A program made the translations under genes and the position numbers. 64,000 bases of DNA from Coptis chinensis (Eukaryota > Streptophyta > Magnoliopsida > Ranunculales > Ranunculaceae). The notes under the pieces were generated by a model. It worked only from the letters and a program-made list of their open reading frames with translations. It did not search any database and was not told the DNA's origin. Shown here one piece after another: positions 50,501 through 61,372 of the stretch. The stretch lies in NCBI GenBank assembly GCA_015680905.1, contig CM027382.1:682001-746000 (forward strand), written 5' to 3'. Within the stretch, counting starts at the first letter, position 1. Each line of letters opens with the position of its first letter.

Positions 50501-51716
50501 CTTTATAGTGTACATTTTCCCGACCTTTTTATTATCCCTTCTCCCTTCCCTTTTCTATGTGCGAACCAGAGAAGCATCCTTCCATTCTAAAAGGTTTTTA
50601 GGTGTTATACGTTAGCAACCAAAGCGTAGAGCGAGACTGAAAGCCTGAACGCCAAAGTGTCAATCTTAAGAATGACCTCTATTAAAAGCGCCTCTAGAGC
50701 GTGTATTAACAATATTTTATACAGTAATATAATACAATAATGTTATTATTTAAAATTTTAATAATACAATGATAAAAAAGACCAAAGCAGCAGGTGCCGA
50801 CTAGCAAAGTTGGTAAAACCTTTGGGTGATGATACCAAAGGTCTGGGGCTCGAACCCCACCAGCATCAAAGAGTTACTGGTCTCATTTAAAACAGGTTTG
50901 TCAGTCCAAAAAAAAGGACCAAAGCATTGCACAAGATTTATTGGTTTTCCATTTTCCTGTTATAGGCTTGTAGCAAGGACCAGCATCCTGAAAGAGCCAA
51001 CTATGAACTATCCAAATAAATCATCTTTCTAAAAGTGAAGTTTTATAACAAAGTAAACTATAAAAGTTAACTTATATTGAATAGTTGAGGTGACCTGAGA
51101 AAATTTATGTTCTACTGACTTTTCAGTTTTATACATTAGAAAGTAATTGACAATGTCAAATAAAAAACGTGTTGTTATGTAGTTTGGTCTTAGAAACTTA
51201 CAAAATATGGTGAAATTTAAGGAGTGTGTGTAGTGTGACATTGGAAAGCGCGTTTTAAGCACCAGTTTGCTTTGAAAGCGAAAATATGCGAATTAAAAGC
51301 CTGAGTGTCTACTACATCAGGCGCTTTGTAAATTGCCTATGAAAGAATTTGTCCTATCTTAATAAGATGTCTTTTTCATACCTGTGTTGCACTTTCTGCT
51401 GTGGAGACCTGTTAGAATTGTCACTTGCAACTCCAATTATTGTTGCCAATCTCTGGATCTGAGTGTTGTAAAACAAAGCCTGCATACATCTAAGAATTTT
51501 AATTTTAATCATTGTTTTGCAAATTAATGAACTTATCATCGAATGCAAACTGAAGCTCTCATGGTACAGCAGCTAAAAACAAACATCTTATTTTGGTCTT
51601 TATGTGAATGATCAGAGATCATTGTATCTGGGGGTATGACGATGCCACAGCTAATTTCTCCTCAAGAAAGGATTCCTCGTCAGGGTGACCGAATTCCTCT
51701 AAACCGAATAGTATAG
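47517..51716 (+). CDS. LIKE-COV protein (CONTINUOUS VASCULAR RING family)
   Basis: An integral membrane protein of the DUF502 family. In Arabidopsis COV1 and its LCV relatives sit in the Golgi/TGN and affect vascular patterning and vacuolar trafficking. Seven exons join in phase: 47517-47663, 48303-48355, 48447-48556, 49114-49281, 49495-49592, 50299-50425 and 51616-51716, giving 267 residues. The N-terminus is Ser/Thr-rich. Two membrane regions are seen, VVLFPVAVTFFITWWFIQF and GFITSLVFVFFVGIFVSS. The conserved tail includes AFGFITS, YVPTNHLYIGDIF and SGGMTMPQLISPQERIP. The ATG at 47517 is in frame and matches the family start. Intron 1 has a tandem duplication and intron 6 a SINE. It is convergent with PTBP3. 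It looks intact, and resembles LCV2 in gene neighbourhood. Confidence 0.94.
47803..48235. repeat. Tandem duplication in LIKE-COV intron 1
   Basis: Copy 1 (47803-47995) and copy 2 (48010-48235) both run from GAGCAGTGGGG to CTAACTAACTAATGGACTC. They share long blocks such as TAATGTAGATCTTACTGGCG and AAGCCCGTTATTTAAAGTAA. Copy 2 has extra bases in its first half. The duplication is intronic and spares the splice sites. Confidence 0.9.
50790..50916 (+). mobile_element. tRNA-derived SINE in LIKE-COV intron 6
   Basis: The head carries a box A-like TAGCAAAGTTGG and a box B-like GGGGCTCGAACCCC at tRNA spacing. It is followed by a short body and a poly(A) tail. The 10-bp duplication gaccaaagca flanks it (50780-50789 and 50917-50926). 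The surrounding intron (about 50600-51340) has GCGCTTT/AAAGCGC-type repeats, so the SINE may have entered an older element. Confidence 0.8.
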
Positions 51717-52877
51717 TACAGATTACATAGGCATGTCAGGTAATGCAATGACTATCTCCATTTCACTGAAGCAATTTATTGCCATTATTTTTAATTATTA
51801 TTATTACTATTAATCTTATTAATTCGGTGCTAAACAATATTTTCTTTTGCAGTATTACATTATTCAAAGGTACGCCAAATGCAATGTGATCGCAGAGAGA
51901 GAGAAGGCAGGTTGTTTGATGGACACCATACCAAATGCATATGGCTAGTGCATTGTGCTTGATGTTGTTGTGAAAGAGATGAGAATTTGCTGGAGAGCTA
52001 GGTTTACGAGTGGAGTGTTGTATTCTGAGTAACACCATTTAGAGATAGTGAGGACCAGTCGGAAGGGGATTCTGCCTAGCATGTTTGTATTTGAACTCGA
52101 TTAAGCCTTTCCATTATCAGTAGGTATACATCTTAGGTGGCCTGTTCTCAGTCATTATTTGGTTTTGTAATATCTCAAATGGAACCCATCTTGAACTATA
52201 TACACGTCTAATAATATTTTTAGTCCACAAACTGGATAAAGATGTTTCCTTCAAAGAATCACTCTTGATTGGTGTCACCTGTGGGACTCGGAGGTGTAAA
52301 TTTATGCAGAGTAAGTTAACAATGGTTGTCACATGAGTTGGGACATTGTCGCATGATGCATTCTTTCATGTATAAGAAGGGCCAGTTTGATGATTTATAT
52401 ACTGCAAATTTGATGTTTGATGTTTCCCCATGGCAATAGTTTTTAAAGAAAAATGAAAATAGTTTGATGTTTCCACTAGAGCTGAGTAGCTGACAATGCA
52501 AGCATGATTTAGCAAGTCGTATCAATAGTTCAATGTTTACCAACTCGTATCAATGGTAGAACTCAGCAAGCACTACATAAATCAGACTGCCATAGGACAT
52601 CAGATGCCAACAGTTCTAACGCTTAATATTGCCCTAATAGTGATGCGAAAACCAGAATCACAAGAACCGTTAATTTCCCAGATAGTAGACCGTTCATTTC
52701 CCAGATAGTACGAAATCTTGTGCTCAATTTGTTGAACATAAAAAGAAAATAAACATCAGAATAAGGAAACAGTATCCCACAGCAACCCACTAAGGCTACA
52801 CAACCAGTACAAGCAAAAGAAGGAGAATAATACAAATCTGCTGCCAGCAACAACAATATTTTGCTAAACAGTCTTCT
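51717..52877. other. Convergent 3' UTR region between LIKE-COV and PTBP3
   Basis: The sequence lies between two stop codons facing each other. No gene is recognised, and it should hold both 3' UTRs. Short open frames show no resemblance. Confidence 0.5.
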
Positions 52878-55800
52878 TTAGATGGATTGCAATTGAGAGA
52901 AGGAGATTCGGATCACTGATCTGTCAATTGTAGTGGCATGCTTGCAGACAAGGGCCTCAGTAGCCTGTTCCTCGGTCTCAAACAGAATTAGGGCCTGCTT
53001 CTTGGCATTCACCTCAAAAAGTTTCGTGTTGACTATACTGCCATGCTCCTCCAGCAGGGTAACAATCTCTTCCTCGGTGACATCCTGAGGGAGGCTGGAC
53101 AAGTGGATCATCTTTGTTGGTGAACAGCAATAACGGTAGTTCTTTGAGGCATTCCGATTGAAACGGTTGAGATTTGAATTTATGTATTCATGTGTGTCCG
53201 CTCCTGCTGTAATGCTGAGATGCTTTGAGAAGTTCACCTCTAGTTTCTTCCCAAACAGCATCGCTCCCTATGTCACGGAAAAAAATATAGCAATAAGTGC
53301 CCAAAACTTAAAAAGCCATTCCATCATTTCATCGAGATGTTTACTACAATTTTACACCTGGGATTGAAATCTCTATCTGACCAAGATGAACTAGACCATC
53401 GTAATTAAACAAGTTCAGACCCTTTTTTTCATAAGCACTCCTCAGCAGACACCAGAATTACATCCATGAAACTACCAAACAATTGAAAACCACCAAGCCT
53501 GAAAAGTTGAAACAGCTTCAGAGTATATCAAACCTTTAAGAAGTGTACCGCCAACTCAGCTTGGAATCCATCTCCCATCTGAACGAGTGCATGATCTGGT
53601 TTGTTGCGGAGAAGTTTCACTCTCACAATATTCCCATAAATAGAGAATAGGTTAAAAAGCTTATCCTCGTCAATTCTCTGAAAAGAAAGCAGGGCCATTA
53701 AACCATGTAGGCATGAACTGACACGGAGATGATAAGATGAAGCATCCAATATACAAAAGACAACTTACATCCTCATTAAGATTTGAGACCAGAACGGTGC
53801 ATTTTTCGTTAGTACCACTTATCCCGGGAGGCAATCCTCCACTAAATGCAGCTGCCACAGCTGCAGCATTGCCCATCTAGAGAATGAAAAACACAATTTC
53901 ACTTCATATGCACGTCTCAGACAATATTTCCATTGACTGATCTTGTTATTCATCGATACATAAAGAGAGCAATTTCTAAGGAAAGCAAAATGAAGAAAGG
54001 AATACACTAAATATTTTATACGAATACCCTAATCAAGGAGTGTACAAGTGTTCCCTACCTGGTTCCTTACTATCCCTACCTGGTTCCTTACTAGCTACAT
54101 CCAGTATGGAGCACATGGAAGATTATCTAAGCCTACCCAAAGGTCTCCAAAATCAACATAGGTGATCAGTAAAATTAAGACCGCTCACTACTGTCCACAT
54201 CAATGTTATTCAATGTTGTAAGTCCAGCTGACTGAATGGCATTCATCCACTCAACTCTTTATCAAGCTTTATGCCTACAATTAAACCCCACTAGTGATCC
54301 ACACTTCCAGTTAATGAATTTTAAAAAACAAAATCAGTGGTGGATCATGTGGAATGATAAGCCCCAACCCTGAAGGAGGCATCAGAATGAAGGACATCTT
54401 GATTATCTATTCCTAAAGGAATAAATTTTAAACTGGATGACAGAAAAGAAGCAAAATTAAATTAACCTGAATAGAGCTTGAACCCACCTGTGGAAAAGCA
54501 ACTGAAACAGAGAAGAAACAATATTTCCATCAGCAAAATTTGAGTAGTAATAAAAATACAGCGCTTGAGCCTTGAGGTATTGGAAAAATGAAAGTAAAAA
54601 CAATTATAAGATGGAGTAAGAGTATGCACCTCTGGCACCAGCAGGTTGAAGTGGGTACAGGCTCCCAGCATCACCGTACCCAGGCTTTCAGCAAAAAGTA
54701 ACGGAAAATGAAACATATTCAGCAAACAAACCAGAAAGGTAAAAAATTGAACTTAATTCCACAAAAGTTAAAAATGAAAACAATACAGGAAGTTCTCAGG
54801 TATGGCAAGCAATCAAATGCCAGGTGCAGGTTTAAGGTAACATACTTGCGAGGATCTGCCTTTTTGTTCTGACGGTAAAGAGGGGTTTGTAAAATCCCTG
54901 CAAATAGAAAGAAACAGTTCAACAGCATAGTCGGGATGACATAACAAGACCAGGGGCAATAAACAATTTACACTTTTAAGATTAAATCCAAAGAGGACAA
55001 GACGCAATAGACACACCTGGACCGCTCATTATTGTAGTTCACTTGTAGTTCGGTTAGACTGAAGTCAGAAGCAGATTGAGAGGAAAAAACACATTAGACT
55101 ATTTCAAAACATCGAGGGAAAAAACATAACCTAGAAAATACTAAACGGAATACTTACTTCGAGAACTGGATGTCTAGTTGACAACAACCATCATATATAT
55201 TACGTCCCTGCAACGAATCACTATGTGTTGAGTTCTTCTAAGTTTTAAGATCTACCACTAAGTGTGAACACTCAAACAGCACTCATTTTTCACAAAGAAC
55301 TATGATATATACCTGAAGAGAAGTTCTTGCTGTAACAGCACTCTGGCGTGTTTGGTATTGTACAAGTGCTTGAAAACCTACAAAGTTAGCACCAAATAAG
55401 AAAATGAAAAGAGAAGGAGTCCACAGCTTCAGAAGGATCAGGTTCTAGAGCAATCAGAAAGGACTCGGAAAGATTTGGATGAAGTCCTCCAGAAAATTGA
55501 AATAACCTTATCATCCCAAAAGGTAAATTGTAAAATAAATGAGAACTCATATTCACAAAAAGGAATAAATATTTAGGACTTTTTCAACTATATGTACAGA
55601 AAAGAGGGAAAAAGAAAGAGAAGACTTGAAGAAGCTGACCAGCTGACTTCTGAAAGGTGACGATCTTCTCCACAAACCCATGAGGAGAAAACACTTGATG
55701 CAGCACTTCCACTGTTATAGGATAGAGCAGGTGATGTATTGTAACTAACAAGATTCGATTGGGCTGTGTATCCTGAGAGCGCCCGACAGCAAACAGCATA

Positions 55801-57959
55801 GAAACAGGAGAGAAAGAGAGAGAGAAGAATGAATAGAAAAGAATATATAGAGAAAGGAGAAAGAAGTACAGGAAAAAAAGAAGGATCGACAATAAGACAT
55901 ATTATTGACATAACAACATAACAATTCAGTAAAGCATCTAAAGTTTAAATCCATATTGCATACTCAACAGATCCACACATGGTTTCCATAGGTCAACTCA
56001 AAGGCAAATGAAGCCATGCAAAAATTCATTTGTCACCATCTAATACTTTTGAACTACAGTGTAGGCAAGCATTCATATAAAATTAGATATAACCTAATCT
56101 CTATAAGCCGCTCCTATACAGTATTATTACCTGTGACGGAATGAGTGGAATCTATGAATTACATAGAGTTGTCAATGTAAAAAATTAAAAAATAAATTAA
56201 TAGACATATATTAATATAAAACCAACAGAATCCCACCGTCCCCAAACTGACAAAATCACAATCAAATAGAGCTACCACTTTTAAACTTTTTTCTATGATA
56301 AGCAAGCTTCATGGCAGGCCTATATTCTAACAAAAGTACCAAAATGAAACATATTTGTTCAATCTAGCAATTGGTTTCTTTGTCCTCCTTTTTACCGATT
56401 TTTTTCTTCTAGTTTCCTTCCAATGCAAATATAAGATTTGGTGTCTAGTAAAATATTCGATATAGTTACTTTCTTTCCAAAACTGGCAGTAGTATTTTAG
56501 GCACTCCACTGAAGACCGGAGTGAATCAGACTGTTTAAGAAAGTAAGTATAAGACAACGTTTCTCTTCAGTCTTCAACATATACTACATAGATCTTCTTC
56601 AATGACATATCCTTACTAGAATTTTATTTCATTTGGTCAAGCTGGCATCACCATGATCTAATCATCTCTCCATAACTTACTTATGCAAAATTCTTTACTT
56701 ACTACAACAAACACTTTCTATACTATGAATATCATCGTAACAGTTTGCCATTAAGTCGTACACGCATCGACATAATCCAACTATCGATTCATAATTTGCT
56801 TTTCTAATAACTTTTACCTTATAGACTTCTAGTTCATTTTTTGCTACTGTAACTGTAAAATAAACACGCCAGATATTTTAGCCTCCTTATTTTCCGTACA
56901 TTCTATCTTGGCATTGCAACTTTTTTGAGTTAGTGTCTATAGATTAAAAGCAAGTGAACCCAGATATAGTTTGAGGGAACTCTATCCCACTCCATGTGTA
57001 CCCATACAAGTAATATCTTGACCAGAAAGGAGGTCAATCAAGTGGTACTAGTGATATTAAGCTTTTAACAACAACCTCCATACGCCAGTAACAAACAGGT
57101 TCAGATGCGTATTTTAATTAAGTATACCAACACTATATACAAATCGCCAAACATATTGTTTTCTTTTTTGATATTATATCATTTAAAACAGGCGTGTCTG
57201 CAACTACCAAAACCAAATGCGTTAAAACATTTAACAAAACAAGGGTACCAACCTGGTCTCCGCCATTGCGCCCTGGAGTATTTTGATCCATTGTTGTAAG
57301 CTCTTGATGCGAAGAGAATTGAATATAAACATTCCTTCCTCTGAAAGAGCAAAATCACAAGTTTAATCCACGCAACAAGACTGACTTAAAAGTTGTTATA
57401 ATCGGAACAAATCAGAATGTGGGGGAGATGATTGTTGAGATATCAATTAGAAAACGAAACTCAACTTCCCACCTTCCCCAAATTAGATATTGCAAAGGAA
57501 CACTTTCGATACACACAACCCTGCTTTTTAATATCTCGTTTTATATCCAAACAGAGAAGCAAGCTGTAAAATTGTACCTAACACTCGGTTGAACACTCGT
57601 GTAGTATTGCATTGCACTAACCGCAGAATTCAAATCATGCATCTGAAGAAGAGCCTATATATATAAAGCATACAAACCATCATAACTACAAACATCATAT
57701 GGGGCCAATACAACATAAACAAAACCAATCCTCATAACTCCAACCTGGTTTTTGGCACGTAACATTACGAGCTTAGTAACAACACCAAACGACTGAACCA
57801 ATTGAAGTAAATCATTCTACAAATACAACAACATGGTCACATACATTGTATCAAGTAACTAAAACAATAAAAAAACTATCTTTTTTAAACTATATTAAGT
57901 ACCTCGGATATCTCATGGCCAACGTTTCGAATGTGAATAACTTTGGAAGGTTCAGTCAT
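52878..57959 (-). CDS. PTBP3: PTBP3, polypyrimidine tract-binding protein homologue
   Basis: An RNA-binding splicing and translation regulator with four RRMs. The first exon (57903-57959) reads MTEPSKVIHIRNVGHEISE; the second (57745-57816) continues RRM1 (LLQLVQSFGVVTKLVMLRAK). RRM2 is spread over exons between about 55150 and 55780 (RILLVTIHHLLYPITVEVLH, then GRNIYDGCCQLDIQFS). A low-complexity linker follows (about 53880-54900, GYGDAGSLYPLQPAG, AAAVAAAFSGGLPPG). RRM3 (CTVLVSNLNED, LFNLFSIYGNIVRVKLLRN) and RRM4 (KMIHLSSLPQDVTEEEIVTL) precede the stop at 52878. The C-terminal SQLQSI closely matches Arabidopsis PTB3. Expected length is about 430 residues, and no frame break was noticed in the exons examined. 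In Arabidopsis the PTB3 subclass lacks the strong autoregulation of PTB1/2; that is family knowledge, not seen here. Confidence 0.94.
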
Positions 57960-59317
57960 TTTTTTTTTTTTTTACACAATACATCATTTTCAAATTTGAA
58001 GTTATAACATATATGAACAATACTTTGAATTGCGATATATTTCGAAACATTAATAAATCGAGAGTAGTGAAATTACCGGAGAAAGAGAATTTGATCGAGA
58101 AATTGAGACAACCCTAAATTTCACACACAACTGAGAGAGAAGGGAAATTTTTTTTTATTTAAAGTTTAAGTTCTCGTGATATTTATTGATATTTGCACCT
58201 TAAGAAGGAAATTGGATGGATATTTGCAACCATTTTGACTTTAGAACCATGCATAGCTAATTCTAAAGTATTCTTATTCTTAATCTCATTATGTATCTTT
58301 TTGTTTCAATTTGGTATGGTAATTATTTAGAGTACAAAATTGCTTATAAGATTATAACTGGCGGAGCCAGGAAATTGAGTGAGAGTGAGCCCAACCATTA
58401 AAATAAAAACAAAAAATAACAAATTGAGTTTAACTAATATTTGAAACCCGATCACATAACACATGTATAAAATGAACGTCAAAAAGCGTACAAAACGATT
58501 GCAATAAGTGTATTAGGAAAAAGAATAAGAGAATCCAAAAAGTATAAATAAAAATAAAATAAGCCAATGGTTTAGAAAATTTACTTGAAACTTACTAAGT
58601 GTCTACAATAAATCTTGTATTGTAGTATTGACTATAGGGTAGAGTGATTACTTAAGTTTGAAGATTTTTTTTTTTTTGTTTGGAAAAAAAAATAGTGAAG
58701 AAGTAGAGACTAAAAAGGTAGAGACCAAGATAGTACGTGAGGGTTTTGGGTTTTGGATTTAAAAACAACAAAATAAATAAATAAGAAGAACAATTTGCCC
58801 AATCTTTCGCGAGAACTCGGGATCTAGGTACATTGCCTAGAATTAGCAAGTAATGAGATTATCATGAACATGCCATGTGTTAGAGTAAATAAGTGAGGAA
58901 AACTGAATACAAGTCGTGATTTAAGTTCTTTACACTAGTTCTACTTGGAATATCTTTTTTCCAATTTTCATTTTTACATTTTGAGTAGAAAGGAGAGAGA
59001 ATAGTGTGGAATATTTGTGGGAGAGAGGGTATGAGAATATTTTAGGATACTTTATTTTATTTTTGGAGAAGGTTTTTGTTTTTGGTTGGTTTATCTTTTT
59101 TTTTTTTGACTTTCCCTATTTGTCTTTAGTTTTTGGGTGCAAGTGAATAGTATTTAGTATGTATGAAAAGTTTATATATTTTTATGGAAAGTGAGGGTAC
59201 GCCAAGGTGTACCCTCGCCCCCGGCTCACTGCAACAATTCTAATTTTGTGGAATGTAGGTTTTTTTTTTTTTTTTTTTTTCAATATTCGATATCACCCTC
59301 TAATCAAAACATTTTTA
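57960..59317. other. PTBP3 leader and promoter, then a possible decayed transposon
   Basis: A T run at 57959-57973 directly precedes the PTBP3 start, and the leader runs to about 58150. From about 58359 (GGCGGAGCCAGGAAATTGAG) to 59232 (CCCTCGCCCCCGGCTCACTG) the ends resemble a widespread plant foldback repeat with GGCGGAGCC...GGCTC termini. I could not find a convincing target duplication. No gene is seen. Confidence 0.4.
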
Positions 59318-59678
59318 GGGCATCTCCAATGGGGGGTGTAAACCGTATAGAGTGGAAATTTTACACCCCAAATATAAAAAACTCTCCAATGGGAGTGCTA
59401 AACCGTAGGTAATAGTGTAGATAGCTAATAGAGATGTGGGAATTTTTTAGTTAATAAAAAACCCGGACGCCATTAAAATAACGCCTGCTTAACTTAAAAA
59501 ACTTCGGACGCCACTTCAACACACGCTTGAAGCTTTATTTTTTTAACTTCGGACGCCACTAAATTAAAGAGGGGCGTCGACTCACTCTTCCATTGGAATA
59601 GAGTGTGGATATTTAACATACAATTTTTAGTAGTGTAAAATCCTAAAACGTGGAGTCTCACCCCCATTGGAGATGCCC
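59318..59678. mobile_element. PIF/Harbinger-type MITE
   Basis: The inverted ends are GGGCATCTCCAATGGGGG and its complement, flanked by TTA on both sides (59315-59317 and 59679-59681). The interior has three spaced TCGGACGCCA or CGGACGCC repeats and no transposase. The CCAATGG terminal core is shared with the MITEs at 18513 and 37601. Confidence 0.85.
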
Positions 59679-61079
59679 TTAGTAGTAATAAAAATATCTA
59701 CTTTAAAAAATAAAATAAAATTATATAGTTAGATATGTGAGAGGAGTTGTTTCAAAACAAGTAGAACCTAATCAACCTATTAGTAAGTTGAAATAATATT
59801 TAAAAAAAACAAGATATTCAAGAAGATGTGATGTCTATCTCTCATTTTTAAGCTCGGAGGTAGACGAAATCAGGAGGTTTTACGATCATACTAAAAATAA
59901 AATTATGATGAATTTGCCTCGTAGACATAAAGGATTTTGCTTGTATTATCAGCTATGAAATTTTAAATTTTGCCAATAAAATATATATTTGTTTATGTGA
60001 TCAAAGGTTTTCAAATAGTGAATGAACTTGAAACAAGACTAATATAAAATAACAAAAGCAATCAAAATTTATTTTCGCTGATAATGAAGTTAAGATTTAA
60101 AAAATTAAACTTGTTGGAAACATTGATACAGTAGATAATGTCATTGGTTTTATTGTTTAATCAATTATATAACCAATCACATAAAATTATATATCTTTTT
60201 TATTCCTTCCAACTAAACAAACTATTATGTTGGGGATGTATATAAGTGAACGATCAGCTGCTCTCTTCCTCATATCAAACATATCCAGATGGGCAGTGAT
60301 TTGCAAGAGATAACCTATTTCGTAACAATATTAAAATATATGAAAAATAACAAAAGTTAATTAAATGAGAGCATATCGACTTCTGAAATCAATTGATATG
60401 TCGATATGCACTGCAAATCATATCGGAACGTATCGGGGTGTTAATTTCGATATATACGAGTTTACAGTTTTCTACCGAGCATAAAAAGAGAGAAAAAAAG
60501 AGATGGCCTCGATATGGTGCCATTGAATCTCTTAAAGTGTTGCTTCCATGAACTTAAGGTTTGTTCATTTTTTATAGCTGCTATTTTTTTTTAATCAAGT
60601 ATGAACAATAATATTTGATTTATTTTTTTTTTTTGTGTATCCTCTTTTCATGTGATTTTAATGAAAGTATGATTACTGCTTTTTCAAACTGTAAAACACT
60701 CTCTTTATAATTATAAACTGAGTTTGAGTGGTCTAAAAAAAACACTAACTTACATCATAATAAAAAATAAACTTATCTTTCAAAAGAAGATAGATAAAAA
60801 TGAACTTGAAAAAAAAACATAATAATAAAAATTATACATTAAATCTTCTCCAACTAATTTAGGTACTTCTCTATGAGTATGTGACAAAAATGAAGAGACT
60901 ACTATTCATAGTTAATTACTATTTAGTACATAAAATTGTGATATTGAGCAACACAGTTAGTTAGTTAGTTAGTTATCTAGTTAGTTAATACATGTACATG
61001 GATGGGTCATGGGTCATGGGTCCAGATCCAGGAAGGGTATACTGGTATATAGTATAATAGCCCATATAGATATATAGAT
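59679..61079. other. Intergenic; Alba promoter at the right
   Basis: No gene is seen. A TTAG microsatellite lies at about 60956-60987. A repeated TATCGA/CGATATG theme at 60370-60460 suggests an old foldback. The region next to 61080 is the presumed promoter of the Alba gene. Confidence 0.45.
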
Positions 61080-61372
61080 ATGGATTATAAACCGTTGGAT
61101 CCGAAAAACCCGGTAGTCTCAGCCGAAAAACCCGCTTTCGTCAGCCCTAACTGTTTCTCTCTCTCTCTCTCTATCTCTAAAACGAGCGCCAGTTTTCTTT
61201 TCGTGGTGCCGAAATTTCAACAAAACAAAAAACAAGACACAGACTCAGAGAAAGCAAAGCGATTCATCAACAAAAGTAAACTAGTTTACAATCTGTAGAT
61301 CTATTCTAGTTCTTGTTGTTGTTGTTGTTTGAATTGATTGATGTTGTTTGTTTTTTAATCTGTTGTATATAG
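61080..61372 (+). other. Alba gene 5' UTR, probably spliced
   Basis: The leader contains a CT-rich run (about 61150-61177). The sequence directly before the ATG is TTGTATATAG, a good intron acceptor. A possible donor is AAAA|GTAAAC near 61276. This would place the start codon at the very first bases of the second exon. Confidence 0.45.

Noticed and set aside
50793-50870. A tRNA gene
   Set aside because: A- and B-box sequences are present, but the acceptor stem and cloverleaf are not convincing, and a poly(A) tail with target duplication shows a SINE.
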